60,655 nucleotides of DNA, taken from positions 1 through 60,655 of the forward strand of contig LZME01000079.1 in assembly GCA_001673575.1 (NCBI GenBank), read 5' to 3'. The position numbers were made by a program, and so were the translations under genes. The notes beneath the pieces were generated by a model. The model worked only from the letters and a program-made list of their open reading frames with translations. It made no database searches and was not told the origin of the DNA. Shown one piece after another: positions 9,382 through 18,418 of the stretch (positions are counted from its first letter, which is position 1; the number at the start of each line of letters is the position of its first letter). This DNA is from Mycolicibacter heraklionensis (GTDB taxonomy: Bacteria; Actinomycetota; Actinomycetes; Mycobacteriales; Mycobacteriaceae).

Positions 9382-10286
9382 AGTCGCGTCCGATCAAACG
9401 GATCACGCTGCTGACCAACCCGGCCGCCGGGCACGGTAATGCCCGGCATGCCGCCGAGCGGGCGCTGGCACGGTTCCAACAGCGCGGGGTCAGCGTCAAC
9501 CACATCGTCGGCTCCGATGCCCACCAAGCACGACAGCTGCTCGATGAGGCGCTGGCCGCCGGAACGGACGCCGTGGTGGTAGCCGGCGGCGACGGCGTCA
9601 TCTCGCTGGCGCTGCAGTCACTGGCGCTCGGCGACGTGCCGCTGGGGATCATCCCGGCCGGCACCGGCAACGACCACGCCCGCGAATACGGTTTGCCCAC
9701 CGGCGATCCCGAGGCGGCCGCCGACGTCGTCGCCGAAGGCCAGACCGAGACAATCGATCTGGGCCGCATCGTCGAAGACGGCGGCGCGGTGTCCTGGTTC
9801 GGCACCGTGATGGCGGCCGGGTTCGATTCGCTGGTGAGCGACCGCGTCAACCGGATGCGCTGGCCGCACGGCCGGATGCGCTACAACGTCGCCATGGTCG
9901 CGGAGATGTCCAAGCTGCGCCTGCTGCCGTTCCGGCTGACCTTCGACGACGACGAGCCGCTGGATATCGAGCTGACGCTGGCGGCGTTCGGCAACACCCG
10001 CAGCTACGGCGGCGGCATGTTGATCTGCCCGGGAGCCGATCACGCCGACGGCCTACTGGACGTCACCATGGTGCACTCGGGCTCGCGAACCAAGCTGATT
10101 CGCCTGTTCCCCACCGTGTTCAAGGGCACCCATGTGCTGCTCGACGAGGTGAGCACCCGGCGGGCGAAGTCGATTCGGGTGGAGTGCCCTGGAATCAACG
10201 CCTACGCCGACGGCGACTACGTCGCCCCGCTGCCCGTGACGGTGTCCGCGGTACCGGGCGCGCTGCAGATCCTGCGCCGCCCCTAA
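9378..10286 (+). CDS. Diacylglycerol/lipid kinase
   Basis: 302 residues of the DAGK catalytic family (DgkB/YegS fold), which phosphorylates diacylglycerol or related lipids with ATP. The nucleotide signature GGDGVISLAL is near 71-80 and GTGNDHARE near 95-103. A C-terminal beta-sandwich with YGGGMLICPGADHADGLLDV is typical. The ATG lies inside the stop region of the upstream flavoprotein (ATGA overlap). Gene order points to Rv2252, a diacylglycerol kinase linked to phosphatidylinositol-mannoside synthesis. With glpD and the AGPS-like protein it makes a glycerolipid module. Confidence 0.9.
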   Translation: MKSRPIKRITLLTNPAAGHGNARHAAERALARFQQRGVSVNHIVGSDAHQARQLLDEALAAGTDAVVVAGGDGVISLALQSLALGDVPLGIIPAGTGNDHAREYGLPTGDPEAAADVVAEGQTETIDLGRIVEDGGAVSWFGTVMAAGFDSLVSDRVNRMRWPHGRMRYNVAMVAEMSKLRLLPFRLTFDDDEPLDIELTLAAFGNTRSYGGGMLICPGADHADGLLDVTMVHSGSRTKLIRLFPTVFKGTHVLLDEVSTRRAKSIRVECPGINAYADGDYVAPLPVTVSAVPGALQILRRP

Positions 10287-10313
10287 CCCACAGTCCCCAC
10301 AAGCGGGAGGAAA

Positions 10314-10835
10314 TCAGCCCACACCGCGGCTGAGCCAGGACACCTCCGCGCCCTCACCGCCGTCGCGGTAGGCCTCCAGCGCTTCATCCCAGGCCGTGCC
10401 GAGCACCGTCTCCAGCTCGGCGGCCAGCGCATCGGCGCCGGCGGCCATCAGCGTGCGCAGGCGGTTCTCCCCGACCATCACGTCGCCGTTGGCGCTCATC
10501 GTCCCGCTCCACAGGCCGAGCTGCGGGGTGTGGCTGAACCGCTGGCCGTCGACTCCGGCGCTGGGGTCTTCGGTGACTTCGAACCGCAGCACCGACCAGG
10601 AGCGCAGCGCACTGGCCAGCTGGGCGCCGGTTCCCACCGGCCCGACCCAGTTGACCACGGCTCGCAGCTGGCCCGGCATGGCCGGTTGCGGCGTCCAGTT
10701 GAGCTTCGCCTGGCCGTTTCGGGCACCCAAAGCCGAGGTCAGTGCCCACTCGACATGCGGGCACACCGCCGCGGGCGAGGCGTGGATGTACACCACGCCG
10801 CTGGTCACGTCGGCGAATTGATTCGTCGCGCGCAT
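10314..10835 (-). CDS. DUF3145 family protein
   Basis: 173 residues, recognised as the actinobacterial DUF3145 family of unknown function (GVVYIHASPAAVCPHVEWAL near the N-terminus, LELETVLGTAWDEALE-like helix near the end). The ATG at 10835 is chosen because AAGGAG precedes it by 6 bases; an upstream start at 10874 lacks such a site. No signal peptide or membrane segment. It is convergent with the lipid kinase and 135 bp downstream of the serine-hydrolase gene. By position it matches Rv2256c. Confidence 0.8.
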   Translation of the reverse strand: MRATNQFADVTSGVVYIHASPAAVCPHVEWALTSALGARNGQAKLNWTPQPAMPGQLRAVVNWVGPVGTGAQLASALRSWSVLRFEVTEDPSAGVDGQRFSHTPQLGLWSGTMSANGDVMVGENRLRTLMAAGADALAAELETVLGTAWDEALEAYRDGGEGAEVSWLSRGVG

Positions 10836-10970
10836 CAGTTGCTCCTTCGGATCCACGAGGGACGTCTTCCCCAACGACCTGGTGGGACCGAATTTGAGCA
10901 GTGTTGCTGCAGAAACTGGAGTGTATTCAGTGTTGTATGTGTCTATTGTGCCTTGTGTGACGCCTGTTGG

Positions 10971-11804
10971 CTAGTCCCGGCTGTACGCAGCCACCACTGC
11001 GTCGGCCAGCTCCGGCCACCGGCCGGTGACCCAGTCGCCGAAGTCGCGGTCGGTGAGCACCACCAGCGCCCGCTCGATCGCCGGATCAGCCCAGATCAGA
11101 GTGCCCGACTGGCCGAAATGGCCGAACGTCCGCGCCGAGTTGTCCCCGCCGGTCCAGTGCGGTGTCTTGCCGTCCCGAATCTCGAAGCCCAGCCCCCAGT
11201 CGTTCGGCCGCTGCGGCCCGTAGCCGGGCAGCACACCGTCTAGGCCGGGAAACTGCACACGGGTTGCCTCGGCGTGCAGCTCCGGCGACACCGTGACCGG
11301 GGTCAGTAGGTCGCCGGCGAAAGCGGCCAGGTCCGCGACGGTCGAGGTACCACCGAAACCGGCCGCCGACGCTCCCCCGTCCAGCCGGCTGGCTGTCATG
11401 CCCAGCGGCTCGAACACCGCCTCGGCGAGGTAGCGGCCGAACTCGATCCCAGACTCCTGCTGCACAGCTTCGGCCAGCACGGCGAAGCCGTGATTGGAGT
11501 AGACCCGCCGTGTGCCGGGCCTGGCCAGGACGCGATCGGAGTCCGGTGCGAGCCCGGAGGCGTGCGCGAGCAGATGTCGCACCGTGGCACCCGGCGGCCC
11601 GGCCGGGGTGTCGAGTTCGACGGCCCCCTCCTCCACCGCGACCTGTACCGCCCGCGCCACCAGCGGCTTGGTCACCGACGCGAGGTAGAACGGTCGGGCG
11701 ATATCGCCGTGGGTGGCCAGCACCCCGTTCGGGCCGATAACGGCGGCGGCCGCGTGGCCGACCGGCCAGTCGTCGAGGGCGGCGAGAGCGTCAGCGGCGG
11801 ACAT
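10971..11804 (-). CDS. Serine hydrolase, beta-lactamase/esterase family
   Basis: 277 residues of the class-C beta-lactamase-like family. The SxxK motif is Ser43-Val-Thr-Lys46, the second-motif Tyr-Ser-Asn is 102-104, and a FGHFGQSG segment near 235-242 stands for the KTG-like third motif. There is no obvious signal peptide, so it is probably cytoplasmic and an esterase or peptidase rather than a resistance enzyme. The start at 11804 avoids overlap with the preceding AraC gene, which ends at 11816. By position it resembles Rv2257c (about 272 residues). Confidence 0.85.
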   Translation of the reverse strand: MSAADALAALDDWPVGHAAAAVIGPNGVLATHGDIARPFYLASVTKPLVARAVQVAVEEGAVELDTPAGPPGATVRHLLAHASGLAPDSDRVLARPGTRRVYSNHGFAVLAEAVQQESGIEFGRYLAEAVFEPLGMTASRLDGGASAAGFGGTSTVADLAAFAGDLLTPVTVSPELHAEATRVQFPGLDGVLPGYGPQRPNDWGLGFEIRDGKTPHWTGGDNSARTFGHFGQSGTLIWADPAIERALVVLTDRDFGDWVTGRWPELADAVVAAYSRD

Positions 11805-11815
11805 CGCAGGCCAGC

Positions 11816-12838
11816 CTAACCGGGGCCGTCGAACCCAGTCGCCGCCCGGACCGACTTGCGGTGACTGGTCGCGCTGCACCCGAACCAGCGCTGACAGGAC
11901 CGGCTGAGCACGCTCTGCTCGGCGTAGCCGAGTTCGCGGGTCAGGTGCGCCAGGCTGATGTCGGTGTCACGCAGGTAGCGGTGGGCGGCATCGCGGCGGA
12001 CGCCGTCGACCAGGGCCGCAAATGTAGTCCCCTCGACGGCCAGCCGCCGATGCAGCGTCTTGGGGTGCAGGCCGAGCTGACCGGCGATCAGCTCCAAGCT
12101 CACGGCACCGGTGGGCAACAGCTGGCGCGCCATCGCGCGGACCGACCCAGCGATGCCCGGCGACTCGGCGGTGATGCCACTGAGATAGCGCACCATCGCC
12201 TGATGCGCTTGATCATCTCGGTGTAGGGGGCGGTCCAGATCGACGGTACGGAAGGTGAACCCGGCGACCGGCTGCGCGAAGTAAGGCCGGCAGCCGAAGT
12301 AGGCCAGATAGTCGCGCACCGGGGTGAGCGCCTCGTGCGGAAGGTGCACCGACAGCGGCGCATACGGGGCGTCGAACATCATCCGCATGATCCCCAGCGA
12401 CACCCCCAGCGACAGCTCGGTGGTCTGCGGATGCGGCGGGGACCGCTCGATGAGCACCTCGAACGCATAGAACGATTCGCCGGCACGGGCGCCCGGGATG
12501 ATGCGCGCCGAGATCGCCGGGCTGTAGGCGGACAAGAACCGTTCCACGATCGAGAATCCGCCGCCGACGGTGGCCGCGGTGCGTGCGGCCACACCCAGCG
12601 GCCCGAAGTTGCCGATGTCTTGGCGTAGGGCCAGGCGGCGCCCGAAATCCGGGCAGCCGGTCGCAGTAGCCGCGGATTCAACAGCCAGGATCACCGCGCG
12701 GTACGGCACGAAGATGTCGTGAGCTCCGACGGACCCGTCTGGCACCCCGGCGGCCAGCAGCAATGCCCCGGGATCACCGCCGAGCTCGGTGACCAGCTCC
12801 GGGTATCCAGACAGCGCGGTGCCGCGCACCACCGACAT
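11816..12838 (-). CDS. AraC-family regulator with Arabinose_bd-type N-terminal domain
   Basis: 340 residues. The N-terminal domain (GTALSGYPELVTELGGDPGA to about residue 200) is of the type found in OruR/VirS-like regulators. The last ~90 residues hold the two AraC helix-turn-helices (SLELIAGQLGLHPKTLHRRL, ISLAHLTRELGYAEQSVLSR). The ATG at 12838 matches the family start (MSVVRGTALSGYPEL); an ATG at 12898 would add 20 residues. Two 17-bp direct repeats 21 bp apart lie at and just upstream of this start. It is divergent from the amidohydrolase gene at 12931, its likely target. Confidence 0.88.
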   Translation of the reverse strand: MSVVRGTALSGYPELVTELGGDPGALLLAAGVPDGSVGAHDIFVPYRAVILAVESAATATGCPDFGRRLALRQDIGNFGPLGVAARTAATVGGGFSIVERFLSAYSPAISARIIPGARAGESFYAFEVLIERSPPHPQTTELSLGVSLGIMRMMFDAPYAPLSVHLPHEALTPVRDYLAYFGCRPYFAQPVAGFTFRTVDLDRPLHRDDQAHQAMVRYLSGITAESPGIAGSVRAMARQLLPTGAVSLELIAGQLGLHPKTLHRRLAVEGTTFAALVDGVRRDAAHRYLRDTDISLAHLTRELGYAEQSVLSRSCQRWFGCSATSHRKSVRAATGFDGPG

Positions 12839-12874
12839 GTCCGCAAATATCAAAGAAATGTCCGCAGATGTCAA
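12837..12874. promoter_or_regulatory. Tandem 17-bp direct repeats, candidate AraC operator
   Basis: ATGTCCGCAAATATCAA (12837-12853) and ATGTCCGCAGATGTCAA (12858-12874) differ at two positions and are 21 bp apart, two helical turns, on the same face of the DNA. AraC-type proteins typically bind such tandem half-sites. The pair lies between the AraC start codon and the divergent amidohydrolase, and the first copy touches the AraC ATG, which suggests autoregulation. Confidence 0.55.
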
Positions 12875-12930
12875 GACTTCGCCCGGCTCGCGAGACATGC
12901 TGGAACGGCATTCGGCGGAAAGGAATACCC

Positions 12931-14736
12931 GTGAGCTTTGACACCGTGATCCGTGGCGGCCGGTGGTTCGACGGCACCGGTGCGCCGTCAGCGATCCGCA
13001 ATATCGGTATCCGCGACGGACACATCGCCGCCATCTCGGCCGAACCACTCGACGAGTCGGGCTGCGACCGGGTGATCGACGCGGCCGGCAAATGGGTGAT
13101 GCCCGGGCTGCTCGACATCCACACGCACTACGACGTCGAGATCCTCCTCGCACCCTCGCTGTCGGAGTCGGTGCGGCACGGCGTGACCACGGTGCTGGTG
13201 GGCTCGTGCTCGCTGTCCACCATCCACGTCGACGGCCAGGACGCCGGCGACCTGTTCGGCCGGGTGGAGGCCATCCCGCGCCAGTACGTGGTCGACACCA
13301 TCGATGCGCACAAGACCTGGTCGAATTGTGAGGACTACATCGCCAGCCTGGAGAAGCTGCCGCTCGGCCCCAATGTGACGGCGCTCATCGGACATTCCGA
13401 CATGCGCGCCGCGACCATGGGCTTAGACCGCGCCACCCGCTCCGATGAGCGACCCACGGCGGCCGAGCAGGCCCGTATGGAACAGATGCTGGACGAGGCG
13501 TTGCAGGCGGGATTCGTCGGAATGTCTTCCCAGCAGCTGCTTTTCGACAAGATGGACGGCGAAGTCTGCCGCTCGCGCACACTGCCGTCCACGTACGCCA
13601 AGCCCAGGGAATTGCGCCGGCTCAAGTCGAAGCTGCGCCGCAGTGGACGGATCCTGCAGGCCGGACCGGACGTCAAGAACCCGTTCGATGTGGTGTCTCA
13701 GCTGGCCCAGGCCCTGGGGATATTCCGCCGACCGCTCAAAACCACTCTGCTGGCCGCCGCCGACGTCAAGAGCAACCGTCTGGCGATTCCGACCATCATC
13801 AAGACGTCGCGCCTGCTCAATAAGTTGGGCGCCAATTTCCGCTGGCAGCACCTGCCGGTGCCGTTCGAGGTGTACGCCGACGGCATCGATCTGGTGATCT
13901 TCGAAGAGTTCGGCTCGGGCGCCGAGGCCCTGCATCTGCGCGAGTCGCTCGAGCGTGACAAGTTGATGCGGGACGAGGCCTACCGGCGCCGCTTCCGCAA
14001 GGACTACGAGAACAAGTATGGGCCGCGGGTCTGGCACCGCGACTTCTTCGACGCCGAGATCGTCGCCTGCCCGGACGCCTCGGTGATCGGAAAGTCCTTC
14101 GGGCAGGTCGGAATCGAGCGCGGCGGAGTGCATCCCGTCGATGCCTTCCTCGATCTCGTCCTCGAGCACGGGACCGCCCTGCGCTGGCACACCACGATCT
14201 CCAACGACCGACCCGAGGTGCTCAAAACACTCGCTGCCGAACCCGGTATCCAGATGGGTTTCTCGGACGCGGGCGCGCACCTGCGCAACATGGCGTTCTA
14301 CAACATGGGCCTGCGGTTGCTGCGCCACGTCCTAGACGCCCAGCAGTCCGGGCAGGCGTTCTTGTCGGTCGAGCAGGCGGTGCATCGGCTGACCGGTGAA
14401 CTCGCCGACTGGTACCGGGTCGACGCCGGTCACCTGCGCGTCGGTGACCGCGCCGACGTGGTGGTCGTCGACCCCGCGCATCTCGACGACACCCTCGACG
14501 CCTACGCCGAGGAGTCCTTCGACCAGTACGGCGGGATGTCACGCATGGTCAACCGCAACGACGAAGCCGTCAGCGCCGTGTTCATCTCCGGCCAAGCGGT
14601 GATCCTCGACGGTCAGCCCACCAGTGTGCTCGGAAGGCAACGCACCGGGAGTTTCCTGCGTGCCGATACCCGCACCCCGGCCCCGGGCGTGCCGGCCACG
14701 CAAGCCAGCGCATCGGACGCCACACCGGCAACATAA
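12931..14736 (+). CDS. N-acyl-D-amino-acid deacylase-type amidohydrolase
   Basis: 601 residues of the metal-dependent amidohydrolase superfamily. The opening FDTVIRGGRWFDGTGAPS and the first metal motif DIHTHYD (His64, His66) are characteristic of D-aminoacylase/N-acyl-D-glutamate deacylases. Late motifs GFSDAGAHLRNMAFYN and RVGDRADVVVVDP complete the barrel and the small beta domain. The GTG at 12931 was selected because GGAAAGGA lies just upstream. It is divergent from the AraC regulator and followed by mscR after 9 bp. M. tuberculosis Rv2913c is a recalled relative. Substrate unproven. Confidence 0.88.
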   Translation: MSFDTVIRGGRWFDGTGAPSAIRNIGIRDGHIAAISAEPLDESGCDRVIDAAGKWVMPGLLDIHTHYDVEILLAPSLSESVRHGVTTVLVGSCSLSTIHVDGQDAGDLFGRVEAIPRQYVVDTIDAHKTWSNCEDYIASLEKLPLGPNVTALIGHSDMRAATMGLDRATRSDERPTAAEQARMEQMLDEALQAGFVGMSSQQLLFDKMDGEVCRSRTLPSTYAKPRELRRLKSKLRRSGRILQAGPDVKNPFDVVSQLAQALGIFRRPLKTTLLAAADVKSNRLAIPTIIKTSRLLNKLGANFRWQHLPVPFEVYADGIDLVIFEEFGSGAEALHLRESLERDKLMRDEAYRRRFRKDYENKYGPRVWHRDFFDAEIVACPDASVIGKSFGQVGIERGGVHPVDAFLDLVLEHGTALRWHTTISNDRPEVLKTLAAEPGIQMGFSDAGAHLRNMAFYNMGLRLLRHVLDAQQSGQAFLSVEQAVHRLTGELADWYRVDAGHLRVGDRADVVVVDPAHLDDTLDAYAEESFDQYGGMSRMVNRNDEAVSAVFISGQAVILDGQPTSVLGRQRTGSFLRADTRTPAPGVPATQASASDATPAT

Positions 14737-14745
14737 GGTGACCCC

Positions 14746-15831
14746 ATGAGTCAGACAGTGCGCGGGGTGATCTCCCGTGAAAAGGGCAAGCCGGTCGAGG
14801 TGACCGAGATCGTCATTCCCGAACCCGGTGCCAACGACGTCGTCGTCGCCATCACCGCCTGCGGGGTATGCCACACCGACCTGACCTACCGCGACGGCGG
14901 TATCAACGACAGCTACCCGTTCCTGCTGGGCCACGAGGCCTCCGGCACGGTCGAGTCGGTGGGGTCGGCGGTCACCGCGGTCGCGCCCGGCGACTTTGTG
15001 GTCCTGAACTGGCGTGCGGTGTGCGGACAGTGCCGCGCGTGCAAGCGCGGTCGTCCGCATCTGTGCTTCGACACCTTCAACGCCTCGGTTCCGATGACGC
15101 TGACCGACGGCACCGAACTCACCCCGGCGCTGGGCATCGGGGCGTTCGCCGACAAGACCTTGGTTCACGAAGGCCAGTGCACCAAGGTCGACCCCAGCGC
15201 TGACCCCGCGGTAGCCGGGCTGTTGGGCTGCGGCGTGATGGCCGGTCTGGGTGCCGCGATCAACACCGGCGGAGTCACCCGCGATGACACTGTCGCGGTG
15301 ATCGGGTGCGGCGGTGTGGGCGACGCCGCGATCGCCGGGGCGGCCCTGGTTGGTGCCCGGCGCATCATCGCGGTCGACACCGACAACACCAAGCTGAACT
15401 GGGCGCGTGAATTCGGCGCCACCCACACCATCAATGCCCGCGAGCTCGACCCGGTGGAGACCATCCAGGATCTCACCGACGGTTTCGGTGCCGACGTGGT
15501 GATCGACGCCGTCGGGCGTCCGGAAACCTGGAAGCAGGCGTTCTACGCACGGGACCTGGCCGGAACCGTTGTGCTGGTGGGAGTTCCGACCCCAGACATG
15601 CAACTGGAGATGCCGCTGATCGACTTCTTCTCCCGCGGCGGTTCGCTGAAGTCCTCCTGGTACGGCGACTGCCTGCCCGAGCGCGACTTCCCCACCCTGA
15701 TCAGCCTTTACCTGCAGGGCCGGCTTCCGCTGGACAAGTTCGTCTCCGAACGCATCGGGCTGAACGATGTCGAGAAGGCGTTCGGACGCATGCACGGCGG
15801 CGAGGTACTGCGGTCGGTCGTGGTGCTATGA
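14746..15831 (+). CDS. mscR: Mycothiol-dependent formaldehyde dehydrogenase / S-nitrosomycothiol reductase
   Basis: 361 residues, the same length as M. tuberculosis Rv2259 (MscR/AdhE2). It is a zinc alcohol dehydrogenase of class III type: catalytic zinc ligands Cys42 and His63-Glu64, structural zinc cysteines 93, 96, 99 and 107, and Rossmann motif [13 protein letters not shown]. It oxidises the formaldehyde-mycothiol adduct and reduces S-nitrosomycothiol with NAD(H). The stop overlaps the start of the MBL hydrolase (ATGA), mirroring Rv2259-Rv2260, so the pair probably handles formaldehyde and nitrosative stress together. Confidence 0.92.
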   Translation: MSQTVRGVISREKGKPVEVTEIVIPEPGANDVVVAITACGVCHTDLTYRDGGINDSYPFLLGHEASGTVESVGSAVTAVAPGDFVVLNWRAVCGQCRACKRGRPHLCFDTFNASVPMTLTDGTELTPALGIGAFADKTLVHEGQCTKVDPSADPAVAGLLGCGVMAGLGAAINTGGVTRDDTVAVIGCGGVGDAAIAGAALVGARRIIAVDTDNTKLNWAREFGATHTINARELDPVETIQDLTDGFGADVVIDAVGRPETWKQAFYARDLAGTVVLVGVPTPDMQLEMPLIDFFSRGGSLKSSWYGDCLPERDFPTLISLYLQGRLPLDKFVSERIGLNDVEKAFGRMHGGEVLRSVVVL

Positions 15832-16460
15832 GCTCCGCCGGTCTGATTCAGCGGGTCATCACCCACGGCACGTTCGAACTCGACGGCGGCAGTTGGGAAG
15901 TCGACAACAACATCTGGATCGTCGGTGACGATTCCGATGTGGTGGTCTTCGACGCGGCCCACGACGCCGCCCCGATCATCGAAGCCGTCGGCGGGCGCAA
16001 CGTGGTGGCGGTGGTGTGCACACACGGCCACAACGACCACATCACGGTGGCACCGGAGCTGGGTCGAGCGCTCGACGCACCGGTGCTACTGCACCCCGGC
16101 GACGACATGTTGTGGCAGATGACGCACCCGGACAGCGACTTTCGGGCGGTAGCCGACGGCGACACGCTCACTGTCGGGGGCTTGGAATTGCGGGCGCTGC
16201 ACACCCCCGGCCACTCGCCGGGATCGGTGTGCTGGCATGCACCGGATCTGGGTGCGGTGTTCAGCGGCGACACCCTGTTCTGCGGCGGCCCGGGGGCGAC
16301 CGGCCGCTCATTCTCGGATTTCCCGACGATCTTGGCGTCGATCTCCGGGCGGCTCGGCGAACTGCCGGCCGACACCGTCGTCTACACCGGGCACGGCGAC
16401 AGCACCCGTATCGGTGACGAACTGGTCCACTACGACGAGTGGGTGGCGCGCGGCCACTGA
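15828..16460 (+). CDS. Metallo-beta-lactamase-fold hydrolase linked to mscR
   Basis: 210 residues (Rv2260 is about 211). The metal signature THGHNDH gives His66, His68, Asp70 and His71. Further ligands are in HTPGHSPGS and SGDTLF, and [11 protein letters not shown] closes the fold, a glyoxalase-II-like arrangement. Coupled by a 4-bp overlap to mscR, it is a good candidate to hydrolyse the S-formylmycothiol thioester made by MscR, an inference from context. Cytoplasmic, no signal peptide. Confidence 0.88.
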   Translation: MSSAGLIQRVITHGTFELDGGSWEVDNNIWIVGDDSDVVVFDAAHDAAPIIEAVGGRNVVAVVCTHGHNDHITVAPELGRALDAPVLLHPGDDMLWQMTHPDSDFRAVADGDTLTVGGLELRALHTPGHSPGSVCWHAPDLGAVFSGDTLFCGGPGATGRSFSDFPTILASISGRLGELPADTVVYTGHGDSTRIGDELVHYDEWVARGH

Positions 16461-16513
16461 CGATGCGCCGCGAGGAACGAGCGGCGAGGAGGAAGAGGCC
16501 CATCCAACCCGGC

Positions 16514-16540
16514 CACTGAGCGTCACTGAGCGCCACTGAG
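16514..16540. repeat. Three tandem CACTGAG units with 10-bp period
   Basis: CACTGAG occurs at 16514-16520, 16524-16530 and 16534-16540, followed by TCAGTG, so the last unit can also pair as CACTGA-GG-TCAGTG. It lies in the 81-bp gap between convergent genes. It may be part of a termination structure or simply a slippage product of a gene end (the minus-strand gene itself ends CAC TGA). Confidence 0.5.
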
Positions 16541-16541
16541 G

Positions 16542-17258
16542 TCAGTGCCCGCGCAGGATCCGCCGCTTCTCTTCGGCGAACTCCTGCTCGGTCAGCGCTC
16601 CCGAATCACGCAGCGCCGTTATCGTTTTGAGCTGCTCGATCCGGATTCCTTCGCCCTCGGGAACGAACCGGTCGTGACTCAACTCCGTTCCCGTGCCGAC
16701 CGTCTCCACCGACGGGCGGCGACGGCGGGCCGCCAACAGCCGGCCTGCGATCAGATCCACGAGCCCCAGTACGAAGATCACCGGAAACACCCACAGCAGC
16801 GTCGAGTGGCCGGCGGGCTTGCCGAAGGCCAGCCGCGGAGTGATATAGGCGCCGACCTGCCCGTCGGTGACGATCTGGTAGTCGCCGGCCTCGGCCACGT
16901 ATATCCGCCACAGCCGCCGCCGGGTGTCGTTGTTGACCGTGGTGGTCATCCCTACGCTTTCCTCGAACTCGGGATCGGGCACGCCGTCCGGTGATGTCAC
17001 CGTCACGCTGATCGGCGGGACCGGCAGTCCGCCGCCGGTGGGACTTGAGATGACCCGGGTGTGCAGATTCACCGTCACCTCGCCCGCCGGCAGATGCACC
17101 CTGCCCGAGCCCGGGATCGGAACCTCGCCGTAGGCGTCGTAGCGGTCCAACACAAAGACGTTGAGAATCAGCGCAACCACGAAGCCGATCACCCCAATGG
17201 TCATCAGGCCGGCTGCCACCACGACCGGAATGCGTCCGATCGCCCGCTGTGCGCCCAC
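16542..17258 (-). CDS. Membrane protein with C-terminal SHOCT domain
   Basis: 238 residues. A first transmembrane helix lies at about 11-33 (VVVAAGLMTIGVIGFVVALI), a second at about 154-173 (LLWVFPVIFVLGLVDLIAG), with an extracytoplasmic beta-rich domain of about 110 residues between them. The C-terminus (about 206-238: IEQLKTITALRDSGALTEQEF then KRRIL) is a SHOCT oligomerisation motif. GTG start at 17258. Divergent from the SABATH methyltransferase. No enzymatic motif seen; function unknown. Confidence 0.8.
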   Translation of the reverse strand: MGAQRAIGRIPVVVAAGLMTIGVIGFVVALILNVFVLDRYDAYGEVPIPGSGRVHLPAGEVTVNLHTRVISSPTGGGLPVPPISVTVTSPDGVPDPEFEESVGMTTTVNNDTRRRLWRIYVAEAGDYQIVTDGQVGAYITPRLAFGKPAGHSTLLWVFPVIFVLGLVDLIAGRLLAARRRRPSVETVGTGTELSHDRFVPEGEGIRIEQLKTITALRDSGALTEQEFAEEKRRILRGH

Positions 17259-17341
17259 TTACGGAAGTGTGCCACGGAACGCCGTTACCGCTACCGTCAG
17301 TGGTGGATATCGATGACGGTTTCGCCGGGGTCGGAGGTGCC

Positions 17342-18418
17342 ATGCCAGAGTCGAGCATCGTGGTCCGCCCCGAGTCCGGCGGCGCTCCCTCGAGCCGGTT
17401 GCAGGCGGCCGGACTGGCCCACGCGACCGGCGTTTTCGCCCAGCTCGCGGCTACGGTTCCACTGCCCGCCGCGCCGCGGCCGATCGTCGTCGCAGACTAT
17501 GGCGCCGCCACCGGCTACAACTCACTGCTGCCGATCGGGGCCGCCATCGCGGCGTTCCGCAGGCGAACCCGGACCGACCATGCCGTGTTGGTTGTCCATA
17601 CCGACCTGCCGGACAACGACTTCACCGCGCTGTTCACCACGCTGGCTGACGATCCCGACAGCTATGCCCGCAAGGACACCGCCAGCTTCCCCTCGGCGAT
17701 AGGCCGGTCGTTCTACAGCCAGATCCTGCCCTCGCAGAGCGTGAACTTGGGCTGGACGTCCTGGTCGACCATGTGGCTGCGCCGACCCGCCGGGGAGCTG
17801 CCCGAGTTCGCCGACCACGTCCATGTCGAGCACAGTGACGACGACGCCGCACGGCGCGCCTACACCCGCCAGGCCGCCCAGGATTGGCATGACTTCGTGG
17901 CGTTTCGCGGCCGGGAGTTGAGTCCGGGCGGCAAGCTGCTGGTGTTGACCGCCGCCGTCGACGCCGCCGGCCGATCGGGCTACGGGCCGCTGCTCGATGC
18001 GATCGTGGCGGTTCTTGACGAGCAGGTCCGCGACGGCGCACTGACTCGTGATGAGGTGGCCCGCATGTCGATTCCGGTGCTGGGCCGCAGTGAGAAGGAA
18101 CTTCGTGCGCCGTTCGCGCCCGCGGGGCGGTTCGAGTCGCTGACGATCGAGCGGTTGGAGGTGTTCGACGCCGAGGACCGGTTCTGGGACCGATACCTGC
18201 TCGACGGCGACGCGGTCGCGCTCGGCACCCATTGGGCCGCCTTCGTCAGCGCCGCCGTCTTCCCCACGCTGGCCTCCGCATTGGCCGGCGGCACCGACGA
18301 TCCGCGCGCAGCCGACTTCGTGCGTCACCTCGAAGCCGGCGTCGCCGCCCGGCTCGCGAGCAACCCCCAGCAGGTGCAGATTCCGCTGGCGCTGATCGTT
18401 TTGGCCAAGCAGCGCTAG
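17342..18418 (+). CDS. SABATH-family SAM-dependent carboxyl methyltransferase
   Basis: 358 residues. It resembles the plant salicylate/benzoate/theobromine (SABATH) methyltransferases: SAM loop VVADYGAATGYNS near 49-61, acidic HTDLPDNDFTALF near 86-98 (plant NDLPGNDFN), and GRSFYSQILPSQSVNLGWTS with SWSTMWLRR (plant SFYGRLFPSNS, SYSLMWLS). Members methylate small carboxylic acids. The ATG at 17342 follows GGAGGT by 3 bases; further upstream starts are less likely. Its TAG overlaps the convergent Hsp70-like gene by 4 bp. Substrate unknown. Confidence 0.8.
   Translation: MPESSIVVRPESGGAPSSRLQAAGLAHATGVFAQLAATVPLPAAPRPIVVADYGAATGYNSLLPIGAAIAAFRRRTRTDHAVLVVHTDLPDNDFTALFTTLADDPDSYARKDTASFPSAIGRSFYSQILPSQSVNLGWTSWSTMWLRRPAGELPEFADHVHVEHSDDDAARRAYTRQAAQDWHDFVAFRGRELSPGGKLLVLTAAVDAAGRSGYGPLLDAIVAVLDEQVRDGALTRDEVARMSIPVLGRSEKELRAPFAPAGRFESLTIERLEVFDAEDRFWDRYLLDGDAVALGTHWAAFVSAAVFPTLASALAGGTDDPRAADFVRHLEAGVAARLASNPQQVQIPLALIVLAKQR

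Noticed and set aside
12839..13153. N-terminal extension of the AraC regulator to about 445 residues
   Set aside because: The extra part is Arg-rich shadow of the divergent amidohydrolase; family members begin near residue 106 of that frame.
16514..16540. Three CACTGAG units as a CRISPR or regulatory array
   Set aside because: Units are 7 bp with 3-bp spacers, far too short for CRISPR; most likely incidental or part of a terminator.
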